Below, piece after piece: positions 16,111 through 25,767 of a stretch of 64,000 nt of DNA. The position numbers and the translations under genes were made by a program. The DNA comes from Methylophilus sp. 14 (lineage in GTDB: Bacteria > Pseudomonadota > Gammaproteobacteria > Burkholderiales > Methylophilaceae): contig NZ_JADKYS010000001.1 of assembly GCF_015354345.1 (NCBI RefSeq), forward strand, positions 186,001-250,000, in the 5' to 3' direction. Under the pieces are notes generated by a model. The model saw only the letters and a program-made list of their open reading frames with translations, searched no databases and was not told where the DNA came from. Within the stretch, counting starts at the first letter, position 1. Each line of letters begins with the position of its first letter.

Positions 16111-17379
16111 TTAGTTCTTGATGGCGCGGTAGCCAATGTCTTTACGGTATTGTGCGCCGTCGAACTGGATTTGCTCCAGAATCTTATAAGCCTGTTGTTG
16201 CGCAAACTTCACGGTTTCACCTAAGGCAGTCACGCATAATACGCGGCCACCGCTGGTGACCACTTTGCCATCTTTGAGTGTGGTGCCTGCGTGAAACACA
16301 TGGCCGTCTTGTACGTCTTTTGGCAGCCCGGTAATTTCATCGCCCAGCTTAGGTGTTTCCGGATAATTGGCACTTGCCATGACGACGCCCAGCGCAAAGC
16401 GCCAGTCCCATTCGGCCTTGGCCTGGTCCAGTGTGCCATCCACGGCGTGCTCTGCCAGCTCAACCAGGTCTGATTTCAGGCGCATCATGATAGGCTGGGT
16501 TTCAGGGTCACCCATGCGACAGTTGAATTCCAGTGTTTTGACCTCGCCGCTGGGGCTGATCATCAAACCGGCATACAAAAAGCCGGTATAAGGAATGCCG
16601 TCTTTGGCCATGCCTTCAACGGTAGGCACAATGATTTCGCGCATGGCTTTGGCGTGGATGTCTGGAGTCACCACTGGCGCAGGTGAGTAAGCACCCATGC
16701 CGCCGGTGTTCGGGCCCTGGTCGGCATCCAGCAGGCGTTTATGGTCCTGACTGGTGGCCAGCGGCAAGATGTTTTTACCATCGACCATCACCATAAAGCT
16801 AGCTTCTTCGCCGGTTAAAAACTCTTCAATCACCACGCGCGCGCCTGCGTCGCCGAGCTTGTTGTCAGACAGCATGGCGTCGACGGCGGTATGGGCTTCT
16901 TCCAGCGTCATGGCGACGACTACGCCTTTGCCAGCAGCCAGGCCGTCGGCTTTGATCACAATCGGCGCGCCATTGGCGTCGATGTAAGCGTGGGCTTCTG
17001 CGGCATCGCTAAAGGTTTGGTATTTAGCCGTTGGGATGTTATGGCGCACCATAAACGCCTTGGCGAAGTCTTTGGAGCTTTCCAGCTGTGCCGCCGCCTT
17101 GGTCGGGCCAAAGATTTTTAAATCAGCCGCGCGGAAAGCATCGACCACGCCTTGTGACAGTGGTGCTTCCGGGCCAACGATGGTCAGTGCGATTTGCTCG
17201 TCTTCAGCAAATTTCACCAGTTCATCAATTTTGGTGATAGGCACGTTGACCATGTCCGGGTTAGTGGCAGTGCCTGCGTTACCTGGCGCGACATAGACGC
17301 GGCTCACCTCTTTGTTTTGTGCTACCTTCCATGCCAACGCGTGCTCGCGGCCGCCGCTACCAATCACTAAAATTTTCAT
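16111..17379 (-). CDS. purD: Phosphoribosylamine-glycine ligase (GAR synthetase)
   Basis: ATP-dependent joining of glycine to 5-phosphoribosylamine, the second step of purine synthesis. The 422-residue ATP-grasp enzyme starts MKILVIGSGGREHALAWKV, and shows VGPEAPLSQGVVDAF, the GLAAGKGV ATP loop, EEFLTGEEASF, the DQGPNTGGMGAYSPAP block and LEFNCRMGDPETQ. The ATG at 17379 is chosen; a GTG three codons upstream is less likely. It lies downstream of purH with a large inverted repeat between them. Length matches E. coli PurD (429). Confidence 0.97.
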   Translation of the reverse strand: MKILVIGSGGREHALAWKVAQNKEVSRVYVAPGNAGTATNPDMVNVPITKIDELVKFAEDEQIALTIVGPEAPLSQGVVDAFRAADLKIFGPTKAAAQLESSKDFAKAFMVRHNIPTAKYQTFSDAAEAHAYIDANGAPIVIKADGLAAGKGVVVAMTLEEAHTAVDAMLSDNKLGDAGARVVIEEFLTGEEASFMVMVDGKNILPLATSQDHKRLLDADQGPNTGGMGAYSPAPVVTPDIHAKAMREIIVPTVEGMAKDGIPYTGFLYAGLMISPSGEVKTLEFNCRMGDPETQPIMMRLKSDLVELAEHAVDGTLDQAKAEWDWRFALGVVMASANYPETPKLGDEITGLPKDVQDGHVFHAGTTLKDGKVVTSGGRVLCVTALGETVKFAQQQAYKILEQIQFDGAQYRKDIGYRAIKN

Positions 17380-17403
17380 ATTTATCACATGCCTAAAGTT
17401 ATA

Positions 17404-17496
17404 GCCACAGAGGGCACAGAGGGCACAGAGTGAATATACAGCCAGTGGTCTTTTTTGCTAGCTGCAGTTCTCTGTGTCCTCTGTGATCTCTGTGGC
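17404..17496. repeat. Large imperfect inverted repeat with 9-bp internal period between purH and purD
   Basis: Two 27-base arms (17404-17430 and 17470-17496) are inverted copies. In RNA form 24 positions pair normally, two are G-U and one is a G-A mismatch. Each arm is itself built from repeats of CACAGAGGG with a period of nine. The loop is 39 bases and has a short T-run. Similar CCACAGAG-type repeats occur between genes in many proteobacteria, from memory, so this is probably a dispersed element. It lies inside the purH-purD transcript and could fold to attenuate or stabilise it. Confidence 0.8.
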
Positions 17497-17507
17497 AATT
17501 AGAATTA

Positions 17508-19112
17508 TTAATGTCTAAAGTGACGAATGCCTGTCACCACCATGGCCAAACCACGTTCGTCAGCCGCGGCAATCACTTCTTCGTCGCGCATGCTGCCACC
17601 CGGATGGATAACGCAGCTGGCACCGGCGTCGGCCAATACATCTACGCCATCCCGGAACGGGAAGAAAGCGTCAGAGGCAACCACAGAACCTTGCAGGCTA
17701 AGGCCGGCATTTTGTGCCTTGATGGCAGCAATTTTGGTGCTGTCGACGCGACTCATCTGGCCTGCACCTACGCCCAGCGTCATGCCATTGCCACAGAAGA
17801 CGATGGCATTAGATTTCACGTATTTGGCGACGTTCCAGGCAAACAGCAGGTCCTGCATTTGTGCTGGTGTTGGTTGCAATTTTGTCACGACCTTGAGGTC
17901 GGCCAGTTGCATTTCATGGTTGTCGGCCGATTGCAGCAAAATGCCGGAACCCACGCGCTTGGAATCTACCGCGTTGCGGCCTTGCTCCCAAGCGGTGTTG
18001 CCGCCCTGTGGCAAGGCAATCTTCAATACGCGCACATTGGCTTTTGCTGTGAAAATGGCCAGCGCTTCTGGCGTAAAGTCAGGTGCAATCAATACTTCTA
18101 CAAACTGTTTGGAAACAGCTTCGGCCGCAGCGCCATCCAGGATGGTATTAAAAGCGATGATGCCGCCAAAGGCAGAAGTGGGGTCGGTTTTAAAGGCCTT
18201 GCTGTATGACTCAAGCGCATTGATGCCAACCGCCACGCCGCATGGGTTGGCGTGTTTGACGATCACACAAGCTGGGCCGGTGAACGATTTCACCGCTTCC
18301 CAAGCCGCATCGGCGTCAGCAATGTTGTTATAGCTGAGCTCTTTGCCTTGCAGTTGTTGTGCGGTGGCAAGGCTGCCGGGGGCAGGGTAGAGGTCGCGGT
18401 AAAACGCCGCTTGCTGATGGCTGTTTTCACCGTAGCGCAGGTCTTGCACTTTGACAAAGTTGCTGTTCATCTGTCCTGGGAACTGGCTCAGCACTGGCTT
18501 GCCAGCAGATTCAGTTTCGGCGAAATCAATCGCAGACAGGTAATTGCTGATCGCTGCATCATATTGTGCGATACGGTTAAACGCCGCCACTGACAGTTTG
18601 AAACGCGTCGCCTTGGATACGCTGCCGTTGTTGGCTTGCAGTTCACTCACCACGTCAGCGTACTGTGCTGCGTCGGTCAATACCGCGACGTCATTCCAGT
18701 TTTTGGCTGCAGAGCGCACCATGGCTGGGCCGCCAATGTCGATATTCTCAATCGCGTCTTCCAGTGTGCAGTTGGCTTTGGCAACAGTGGCTTCAAATGG
18801 ATATAAATTCACCGCCAGCAAGTCGATGTTCTCAATGCCATATTGCTGCATGGCAGCAACGTGCTCAGGCAAATCACGGCGGCCCAGTAGCCCGCCATGC
18901 ACTTTCGGGTGCAGGGTTTTGACGCGGCCGTCCAGCATTTCCGGGAAGCCGGTGAAATCACTGACTTCCTTGACTGGAATCTGGTTGTCGCGGAACAGTT
19001 TGGCGGTGCCGCCAGTAGAAAGGATTTCTACACCAAGCTGGTGCAGGGATTGTGCCAGTTCGAGCACACCGGTTTTATCGGAAACACTGATAAGCGCGCG
19101 TTTAATCGTCAT
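17508..19112 (-). CDS. purH: Bifunctional AICAR transformylase / IMP cyclohydrolase
   Basis: Catalyses the last two steps of IMP synthesis: 10-formyl-THF-dependent formylation of AICAR and cyclisation to IMP. The 534-residue protein opens with the IMP cyclohydrolase (MGS-like) domain, [29 protein letters not shown] and GGLLGRRD, then the transformylase domain with [33 protein letters not shown] and FFPFRDGVD. The C-terminus [11 protein letters not shown] is typical. It lies downstream of dusB-fis, an order common in betaproteobacteria, but a terminator-like hairpin separates it from fis. Confidence 0.98.
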   Translation of the reverse strand: MTIKRALISVSDKTGVLELAQSLHQLGVEILSTGGTAKLFRDNQIPVKEVSDFTGFPEMLDGRVKTLHPKVHGGLLGRRDLPEHVAAMQQYGIENIDLLAVNLYPFEATVAKANCTLEDAIENIDIGGPAMVRSAAKNWNDVAVLTDAAQYADVVSELQANNGSVSKATRFKLSVAAFNRIAQYDAAISNYLSAIDFAETESAGKPVLSQFPGQMNSNFVKVQDLRYGENSHQQAAFYRDLYPAPGSLATAQQLQGKELSYNNIADADAAWEAVKSFTGPACVIVKHANPCGVAVGINALESYSKAFKTDPTSAFGGIIAFNTILDGAAAEAVSKQFVEVLIAPDFTPEALAIFTAKANVRVLKIALPQGGNTAWEQGRNAVDSKRVGSGILLQSADNHEMQLADLKVVTKLQPTPAQMQDLLFAWNVAKYVKSNAIVFCGNGMTLGVGAGQMSRVDSTKIAAIKAQNAGLSLQGSVVASDAFFPFRDGVDVLADAGASCVIHPGGSMRDEEVIAAADERGLAMVVTGIRHFRH

Positions 19113-19146
19113 AATGAATGTGAGTGGAGTTGCGTGATAAAGAAAA

Positions 19147-19179
19147 TGAAAAGGCCTGATGATGAAGTGCCATCAGGCC
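19147..19179 (-). terminator. Terminator-like hairpin after fis
   Basis: GGCCTGATG and CATCAGGCC form a nine-base stem over a nine-base loop; on the minus strand it is followed by TTTTCATTTTC. It lies ten bases after the fis stop and about 40 before the purH start, so it may end the dusB-fis transcript or attenuate read-through into purH. Confidence 0.7.
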
Positions 19180-19188
19180 CGGTGTAAT

Positions 19189-19425
19189 TTATTCCAGGCC
19201 GTAGGCGGCCATCTTTTTTCTCAGGGTATTGCGGTTAATGCCCATCATGTCTGCGGCTTTGCTTTGGTTGCCGCCAACTTTATTGAGGACGTATTCCAGC
19301 ATGGGCTTTTCGACACAGCTGAGTACCATATCGTAAATGGCATGGGGTGGTTGCCCGTCCAGGTGCGTGAAATAGTCGTCCAGTGACTCGCGCACGGCGA
19401 GGCTTAATTTACTATCGTTTTGCAT
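19189..19425 (-). CDS. fis: Fis family DNA-binding protein
   Basis: A 78-residue nucleoid-associated regulator. The C-terminal half is the Fis helix-turn-helix, GGNQSKAADMMGINRNTLRK, which bends DNA as a dimer in the family; the N-terminal half is shorter than in E. coli (98 residues) and lacks the clear beta-hairpin involved in Hin activation, as is usual for betaproteobacteria. Its ATG shares a base with the dusB stop (TAATG), matching the conserved dusB-fis operon. Confidence 0.93.
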   Translation of the reverse strand: MQNDSKLSLAVRESLDDYFTHLDGQPPHAIYDMVLSCVEKPMLEYVLNKVGGNQSKAADMMGINRNTLRKKMAAYGLE

Positions 19426-20468
19426 TACGCCGCCAACTCCTCGTTGCCATTGTTTTCGTTATCAGAGTCGTCGTTGTCGACATAAACCAGTCGGTCATTT
19501 TTTGCTTTGAGTTCGGCAAAAAAGTCATTAATGGCCTGCAACTGTAATTCTATGGTTTGCAAGGTGTTCATGTTGTGGCGGAAAGCCGCAGAACCTGACA
19601 AGCCTTTGGTGTACCAGGAAATATGTTTGCGGGCGACACGCATGCCAGTCAGGTCGCCGTAAAAGTCGTACAAGTCATGCAGATGCTCCAGCATCACCTG
19701 GTGAATTTCATCCACGGTGGGCGGCAGCATGTGTTCGCCTGTTTTGAGGAAGTGCTCGGTTTCACGGAAAATCCACGGGCGGCCTTGGGCGGCACGGCCT
19801 ATCATCGCGGCATCGGCCTTGGTGTAGTCGAGCACGAATTTGGCTTTTTCCGGCGTGGTAATGTCGCCGTTGGCAATCAATGGAATCTTGATCGCTTGTT
19901 TGACCGCGGCAATAGTGTCGTATTCTGCATCGCCGTGGTAGAGGTCGTTTCGTGTGCGGCCATGAATGGTCAATGCCTGCACGCCAATGTCTTCGGCCAT
20001 TTTGGCGATCTGGATGGCGTTTTTGTTTTGTCTGTCCCAGCCAGTGCGGATTTTGAGGGTCACTGGCACATCCACCGCGTTGACCACGGCCTTGAGGATT
20101 TGTGACACCAGTGGCTCATCGCGCAGCAATGCAGAGCCAGCCATCACGTTACAGATCTTTTTGGCCGGACAGCCCATGTTGATATCGATGATTTGTGCAC
20201 CGTTTTCCACGTTGTGTCTGGCGGCTTCGGCCATCATGGCGGGTTCGGCACCGGCAATTTGTACCGAGATCGGGCTCACTTCGCCTTCGTGGTTGGCGCG
20301 ACGCTTGGTTTTTTCACTGCCATATAACAAGGAGTTGGACGTGACCATCTCGGACACAGCCAGGCCAGCGCCCATTTTTTTGCAAAGCATGCGGAATGGA
20401 CGGTCTGTGACGCCTGCCATAGGCGCGACAACCAGGTTGTTCTTTAATTGATGTGGTCCGATTTGCAT
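19425..20468 (-). CDS. dusB: tRNA-dihydrouridine synthase B
   Basis: FMN-dependent reduction of specific uridines in the tRNA D-loop. The 347-residue protein has APMAGVTDRPFR (15-26), SVQIAG, INMGCPAKKICN with the catalytic cysteine, LKIRTGW, ALTIHGRTR, ANGDI and MIGRAAQGRPWIF. The C-terminal extension is acidic and asparagine-rich and is not part of the fold. It forms an overlapping operon with fis, as in E. coli. Confidence 0.96.
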   Translation of the reverse strand: MQIGPHQLKNNLVVAPMAGVTDRPFRMLCKKMGAGLAVSEMVTSNSLLYGSEKTKRRANHEGEVSPISVQIAGAEPAMMAEAARHNVENGAQIIDINMGCPAKKICNVMAGSALLRDEPLVSQILKAVVNAVDVPVTLKIRTGWDRQNKNAIQIAKMAEDIGVQALTIHGRTRNDLYHGDAEYDTIAAVKQAIKIPLIANGDITTPEKAKFVLDYTKADAAMIGRAAQGRPWIFRETEHFLKTGEHMLPPTVDEIHQVMLEHLHDLYDFYGDLTGMRVARKHISWYTKGLSGSAAFRHNMNTLQTIELQLQAINDFFAELKAKNDRLVYVDNDDSDNENNGNEELAA

Positions 20469-20547
20469 GCTTGGGTAAGTCAGTGAAAAGACTGACTATT
20501 TTAACTGCAAATCGCAGATCAGGGAATGCGTAAACAGGAATTTTTGC

Positions 20548-21174
20548 TTATTTTTTACGCAGATTGATATGTGTGTCTATCAGTTGCAAGGCGCGGTCAC
20601 GGAATAATGTGCCCTCGGTATCCTTGACCCACATGTGCAATAAGCCGGAAAAAAACAGGTGGGTATCCATGGCGAGTTCGGCGGCGGTGAGTTGGGTGCC
20701 TACCTGGCCAATTTCCTGGGCTTTGGCATAAGCCTGTTCCATTTTATGCACGAGTCCGCTACAGTTACTTAAAATTGATTTCAATACATCGGCAAACTCG
20801 TCGACATATTCGCACTTGGTCATCATGACTTCATAGGTGGCGCGTGTCGTCTGGTCATCGTCCAGGATTTGGATGGTACTTGCCAAGTGTTTGCGGATGC
20901 GGCCTAGCGGGTCGATATTGGACTCTTCGGCGTTGCCCAGCAGGGTATCATCCATACGGTCAATCAGGGGCAGGTAGACCTCTTCGCGCATGGCATGAAA
21001 CAGTTCCGCCTTGTTCTGAAAGTGCCAGTAGACGGCGCCACGTGTGACGCTGGCGTGTGTGGCAATTTGCTCAAGGCTGGTGCGGCTAACGCCTTTTAGC
21101 AGGAACATCTCCCGCGCAGCATCAATAATACGTTGACGGGTGATGGCGGCATCTTCTTTGGTTTTACGTACCAT
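20548..21174 (-). CDS. TetR family repressor of the adjacent RND efflux operon (AcrR/TtgR-like)
   Basis: A 208-residue TetR-family regulator. The N-terminal DNA-binding domain (about 12-58) reads TRQRIIDAAREMFLLKG, then TSLEQIATHASVTRGAVYWH, very close to AcrR and TtgR; the C-terminal helical domain would bind ligands such as drugs or dyes. It is divergent from the efflux operon, and the 201-base gap contains half-sites matching the AcrR operator core, so it most likely represses the pump genes and itself. The inducer is unknown. Confidence 0.92.
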   Translation of the reverse strand: MVRKTKEDAAITRQRIIDAAREMFLLKGVSRTSLEQIATHASVTRGAVYWHFQNKAELFHAMREEVYLPLIDRMDDTLLGNAEESNIDPLGRIRKHLASTIQILDDDQTTRATYEVMMTKCEYVDEFADVLKSILSNCSGLVHKMEQAYAKAQEIGQVGTQLTAAELAMDTHLFFSGLLHMWVKDTEGTLFRDRALQLIDTHINLRKK

Positions 21175-21292
21175 AAGTCTCTATCGCTCTTTCAGGGTTC
21201 ATTAAAGTTTGTTGCATTAAAAGTTTCATGTAAGTAGGGTATTTTACCAGTAGTCCTGGTGAGGCCATTTGGCAATTTTTTTGCAAAACCCA

Positions 21293-21342
21293 TTTACATA
21301 CATTCGTGTTTGTATATAATATACATCCAAGAATGTATGTAA
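21293..21342 (+). promoter_or_regulatory. Efflux operon promoter overlapped by AcrR-like operator
   Basis: On the plus strand TTTACA (21293-21298) and TATAAT (21315-21320), 16 bases apart, form a near-consensus sigma-70 promoter. The 12-base sequence TTACATACATTC (21294-21305) is repeated exactly as an inverted copy GAATGTATGTAA (21331-21342). The first block, 21295-21318, resembles the known 24-base AcrR operator (TACATACATT...), and a second degenerate block spans 21320-21341. Repressor binding here would cover both the -35 and -10 boxes. Confidence 0.8.
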
Positions 21343-21375
21343 TCAAGTCTATTTATAAAATTTTTTGAGGATAAC

Positions 21376-22557
21376 ATGTTGATTTCACAGACTATCCAAC
21401 CTCGTCGTACACTGGTTTTACTGGCTTTAGCCTCAGCATTGGCCGCTTGCGGCAAATCTCCTGAAGGGCAAAATCCTGCTGCGGGTGGCATGCCAGCCAT
21501 GCCGGTGACCGTGCAGGCAGTGTCAGCGGAGACGGTTCCAATTCAAACAGAAGTGGTTGCACAAACAGAAGGTGCCAAGCAGATTGAAGTCCGTCCACGT
21601 GTGGGCGGTATTGTGCTTAAGCGCCTGTATCAAGAAGGTGAAACGGTGAAAGCTGGTCAGGATATGTTCCTGATTGACCCGGTGCCTTTCCAGTTGCAAG
21701 TGGAGCAAGCTAGAGCACTGATTGCACAGCAAAAAGCCCGTATCGAACAAACCGCACGTGAAGCGCAACGCCTGAAAGGCTTGCTGGAGACTAAATCCAT
21801 CAGCCAGCGTGAATATGACAACGCCGCTTCTGATAACTCAGTCGCTGCCGCGACCTTGCTGCAATATCAGGCGCAGTTACGTGAAGCGGAGTTGAATTTG
21901 TCTTATACACACGTCAAGGCGCCTGAGGGTGGTATTGGCGGCCGTTTTGTCTTGTCTGAAGGCGCGCTGGCTACTGCCAATAGCACACTGTTAAGCACCA
22001 TTGTGCAAGTGTCGCCTATCTGGGTACGTTTCAGCTTGTCCGAGTCTGAGTTGCAGGCATTGGGCGGGCATTTACGTCCGGGCAAAGTGCAAGATGTACG
22101 TTTGGTGCTGGCCGATGGTAGTGAGTATCCACTGTCAGGCAAAATCAACTTCTCTGCCAGCCAGATCGACCCGGCATTGGGCACACAGCAGTTGCGTGCC
22201 GAGTTCCAGAACCCGGACAGCGCATTGTTGCCAGGCCAGTTTGTACGTGTACGCCTGACCACAGGCAAGCGTGACGGCGTGTTCCTGATTCCGCAAACGG
22301 CGGTATTAACCGGCCAGCAAGGCAAGTTTGTGTTTGTGGCAGACAAAGACAAAGAAGGCAAAACCGTGGCTGCCGTCAGACCGATCACCGTGGGTGGCTG
22401 GTTCGGTGAGCGCTGGAGCGTATTGGATGGTTTGAAAGCCGGTGACCAGGTGATTACCGATAACCTGATCAAAGTGCGTCCAGGTGCCCCTGTTGCACCA
22501 CATGCGCCCGATGCTGCTCCAGCAGGTGCGCCAGGCCAGGAAAAGCCTAAGTCTTAA
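21376..22557 (+). CDS. acrA: RND efflux periplasmic adaptor lipoprotein (AcrA/MexA type)
   Basis: A 393-residue membrane-fusion protein that links the inner-membrane pump to the outer-membrane channel. A lipoprotein signal peptide ends at LAAC (C25). Then come the lipoyl half-motifs (EVRPRVGGIVLKRL and YTHVKAPEGG), a long alpha-helical hairpin (about 100-170, rich in Q/A/R/E heptads), and the beta-barrel region with RVRLTTG and FLIPQTAVL. The C-terminal tail is proline- and alanine-rich. TTGAGGATA precedes the ATG. First gene of the pump operon under the divergent TetR regulator. Confidence 0.95.
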   Translation: MLISQTIQPRRTLVLLALASALAACGKSPEGQNPAAGGMPAMPVTVQAVSAETVPIQTEVVAQTEGAKQIEVRPRVGGIVLKRLYQEGETVKAGQDMFLIDPVPFQLQVEQARALIAQQKARIEQTAREAQRLKGLLETKSISQREYDNAASDNSVAAATLLQYQAQLREAELNLSYTHVKAPEGGIGGRFVLSEGALATANSTLLSTIVQVSPIWVRFSLSESELQALGGHLRPGKVQDVRLVLADGSEYPLSGKINFSASQIDPALGTQQLRAEFQNPDSALLPGQFVRVRLTTGKRDGVFLIPQTAVLTGQQGKFVFVADKDKEGKTVAAVRPITVGGWFGERWSVLDGLKAGDQVITDNLIKVRPGAPVAPHAPDAAPAGAPGQEKPKS

Positions 22558-22632
22558 GACGCAATCTCAGAAGTTTATATTATGTGATTCACGGCCTGAA
22601 CGTCGATTCAGGCCGATTTCAGGAAAAACGAT

Positions 22633-25600
22633 ATGACCCGATTTTTTATCACACGCCCGATTTTTGCCAGCGTGCTGTCTATCATCATCGTGTTGTCTGG
22701 TTTGGCAGCGGCATTCAAGCTGCCCATTGCGCAATATCCGCAAATTGCACCACCAACCGTGATCATCACTGCCAGCTATCCTGGCGCCAGTGCTGAAACA
22801 TTGTCCAAAACCGTGGCTGCCCCGATTGAGGAGCAGTTAAGCGGCGTGGAAAACCTGCTGTACTTTAACTCCAGCTCAGACAGTAGCGGTACTTTGACCA
22901 TTACGGCGACGTTTGATATTGGTACCAACGTTGACCAGGCTACTTTTAACGTCAGCAACCGCGTGAATATTGCCTTGCCACGTTTGCCGGAAGACGTACG
23001 CCGGACTGGTGTTGTGGTGCAAAAACGTTCCAACGACATCCTGCTGGTGGTGATGCTGATCTCCAGCAAAAAAGAGCATGACCGTCTGTTCCTGAGTAAC
23101 TACGCCACCTTGAATGTGCTGGATGAGTTCAAGCGTATTAAAGGCGTGGGTGATGTCACCATCTTTGGTGGTCAGGATTACTCCATGCGTATCTGGTTGC
23201 GTCCTGACCGTATGGCGCAACTGGGCGTGTCTACCAGCGATATTTCTGCGGCCATCAGTGCACAAAACGCGCAATACGCTGCAGGTAAGATTGGTGCAGA
23301 ACCCGCGCCAGCCAGCCAGCAACTGTCATTTACGGTGACCGCAAAAGGCCGCCTGATTGATCCGGAAGAGTTCGGTAACATTATTGTGCGTGCGCAAGGC
23401 CCTAACGGTGTGCTGCGCCTGAAAGATGTTGCGCGTATTGAGTTGGGCGCACAGAGCTACAACGTGGCGTCTGCGTTAAATGGACAACCAGGTGTAGCGC
23501 TGCCTATCTTCTTGCAGAGTGGCGCCAATGCGCTGGAAACTGCTGAAGCCATCAAGGCCAAAGTCAACGAGTTGAAACTCAAGTTCCCAGAGGGCATGGA
23601 CTACAACATCCCTTACGATACCAGTGACTTCGTGAAAGCGACCATCAAAGAAGTGTTCCATACCTTTGGTGAGGCGCTGGTGCTGGTGGTGCTGGTGGTG
23701 TTCCTGTTCCTGCAAAGCTGGCGCGCGACCCTGATCCCGATGATTGCGGTGCCAATTTCGATTATCGGTACCTTTGCCGGCTTGTATCTGTTCGGCTTCT
23801 CTATCAACCTGCTGACACTGTTTGCCATGATTCTGGCGATTGGTATCGTGGTGGATGATGCGATCGTGGTGCTCGAAAACACCGAGCGCCTGATGAAGGA
23901 GGAAAACCTCAATCCATTGCATGCGGCGATTAAGTCTATCGCCCAGGTGCAGGCGGCCGTGGTGGCGATTGTGCTGGTGCTGTGTGCGGTGTTCGTGCCC
24001 GTGGCGTTCCAGGGCGGTATTGCCGGTGAGTTGTATCGTCAGTTTGCGGTGACCGTGGCCATTTCAGTGGTGATTTCAGGCGTGGTGGCGTTGACCCTGA
24101 CCCCGGCCTTGTGCGCGATGATTTTGAAAAATGGCCATCATGAGAATGCGTTTTTCAGGAAATTTAACCAGGGCTTTGACCGTTTAACCAAGCTGTATAC
24201 CGGCACGGTCAACCTGACGTTGCATCATAAAATCATTGGTGCCGTGGTGTTTGGTGGCATGTTGATCGTGATGATCTTCCTGTTCCGTACCGTACCGGGT
24301 GGTTTTGTGCCGCCAGAAGACCAGGGCTATGTGATCAGTATCGTGGTGATGCCGGATGGCGCCACCTTGAAGCGTACTTCACAGACTACAGAAAACATCC
24401 GTGCAGCGATTGCCAAAGATCCGGCCACTGCGCATGAGTTTGCGGTGAACGGCTTTGAGTTGCTGACTGGCGCCAACAAAACCAATGCAGCGACCATGTT
24501 CGTGCGTATGAAAGACTGGGATGCACGGACCACCAATGCTGACCAGATGGTGGGTAAGTTGATTGGTATTGGTATGAGTCAGCCAGACGGTTTGAGCTTT
24601 GCCGTCAACCCGCCAGCGATTCGTGGCTTGGGTTCAGCCGGTGGTTTTGAGGTGTATGTACAAAGCCAAGGTGATACCGACCCGATCAAGTTGGCACAGG
24701 TGATGAACAACTTTATGGATGCGATGCGTGCTAACCCGCAGTTGACCGGTATCAACAGCTTCTTCCGCCCAACCGTGCCGCAATTGTTTATCGAGGTCGA
24801 TGAAGCCAAGGCGTTGTCACAGAATGTCAAAATTTCAGACATTTATGCCACGCTGCAAAGCACCATGGGCTCACTGTATGTGAATGACTTTAACCGTAGC
24901 GGCCGTACCTACCGCGTGCAGTTGCAGGCAGAGGCTGAGTACCGCATGAAGCCTGAAGACCTGGGCAAAGTGTATGTGCGCAGCCAGCCAACGGCCGACA
25001 GTCCGGATGGCAATATGATCCCGATGTCTGCATTGGCTAAAGTGAGCAATATTGTCGGTGCCGAGCAGTTGGAGCGTTACAACGGCCTGCTGTCTGCCAA
25101 GGTGTTTGGTAGTGGCGCGCCAGGCGTGAGCTCAGGCGATGCGATCAAGCTGGTGGAAAAAATTGCCAAGGAAAACATGCCCGATGGTTACCAGATTGCC
25201 TGGACCGGCCAGGCCTACCAGGAGAAGCGTACTGGTTCAGCGGCGCTGGTAGCGTTTGGTTTTGCGACCATCATGGTGTTCCTGATCCTGGCAGCGCAGT
25301 TTGAAACCTGGGCCTTGCCACTGGCAGTGATTATGGCGATTCCGTTTGCCATGACCGGTGCCTTGATTGCGGTGCTGACACGCGGCATGAACAATGACAT
25401 TTACTTCCAGATCGGCTTGATTACGCTGATCGGTCTGGCGGCGAAAAACGCGATTCTGATCGTGGAGTTTGCCTCACAGAAAATGGAAGAAGGCATGCCA
25501 TTGGCTGAAGCTGCACTGGAGGCTGCACGTCTGCGCTTCAGACCGATTGTGATGACGTCGATGGCGTTTGTGCTGGGGATTATTCCATTGGTATTCGCCA

Positions 25601-25767
25601 CCGGGGCCGGTGCGGCAGCGCGCCAGTCCATGGGTACCGGCGTGTTCGGCGGTATGTTGCTGGCGACTTTTATTGCCACCATCTTTATCCCGTTGTTCTT
25701 TACCTGGCTGACCAATGAGAAAAAAGTGCGTCACCATGGGCATATTGTAGAAGAGGAATCGGTATGA
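22633..25767 (+). CDS. acrB: RND multidrug efflux transporter, HAE1 family (AcrB/MexB type)
   Basis: A 1044-residue proton-driven inner-membrane pump. N-terminal MTRFFITRPIFASVLSIII and two large periplasmic loops frame 12 transmembrane helices. The proton-relay aspartates are in GIVVDDAIVVLEN (about residues 407-408), with the matching lysine region GLAAKNAILIVEFA later. Length and symmetry are those of the hydrophobe/amphiphile (HAE1) group, so substrates are probably dyes, detergents, bile salts, solvents or antibiotics. A 75-base gap follows acrA, with AGGAAAAAC before the ATG. Confidence 0.96.
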   Translation: MTRFFITRPIFASVLSIIIVLSGLAAAFKLPIAQYPQIAPPTVIITASYPGASAETLSKTVAAPIEEQLSGVENLLYFNSSSDSSGTLTITATFDIGTNVDQATFNVSNRVNIALPRLPEDVRRTGVVVQKRSNDILLVVMLISSKKEHDRLFLSNYATLNVLDEFKRIKGVGDVTIFGGQDYSMRIWLRPDRMAQLGVSTSDISAAISAQNAQYAAGKIGAEPAPASQQLSFTVTAKGRLIDPEEFGNIIVRAQGPNGVLRLKDVARIELGAQSYNVASALNGQPGVALPIFLQSGANALETAEAIKAKVNELKLKFPEGMDYNIPYDTSDFVKATIKEVFHTFGEALVLVVLVVFLFLQSWRATLIPMIAVPISIIGTFAGLYLFGFSINLLTLFAMILAIGIVVDDAIVVLENTERLMKEENLNPLHAAIKSIAQVQAAVVAIVLVLCAVFVPVAFQGGIAGELYRQFAVTVAISVVISGVVALTLTPALCAMILKNGHHENAFFRKFNQGFDRLTKLYTGTVNLTLHHKIIGAVVFGGMLIVMIFLFRTVPGGFVPPEDQGYVISIVVMPDGATLKRTSQTTENIRAAIAKDPATAHEFAVNGFELLTGANKTNAATMFVRMKDWDARTTNADQMVGKLIGIGMSQPDGLSFAVNPPAIRGLGSAGGFEVYVQSQGDTDPIKLAQVMNNFMDAMRANPQLTGINSFFRPTVPQLFIEVDEAKALSQNVKISDIYATLQSTMGSLYVNDFNRSGRTYRVQLQAEAEYRMKPEDLGKVYVRSQPTADSPDGNMIPMSALAKVSNIVGAEQLERYNGLLSAKVFGSGAPGVSSGDAIKLVEKIAKENMPDGYQIAWTGQAYQEKRTGSAALVAFGFATIMVFLILAAQFETWALPLAVIMAIPFAMTGALIAVLTRGMNNDIYFQIGLITLIGLAAKNAILIVEFASQKMEEGMPLAEAALEAARLRFRPIVMTSMAFVLGIIPLVFATGAGAAARQSMGTGVFGGMLLATFIATIFIPLFFTWLTNEKKVRHHGHIVEEESV

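Noticed and set aside
17404-17496. CRISPR-like array
   Set aside because: The nine-base units are contiguous with no spacers and form two inverted arms, so this is a palindrome, not an array.
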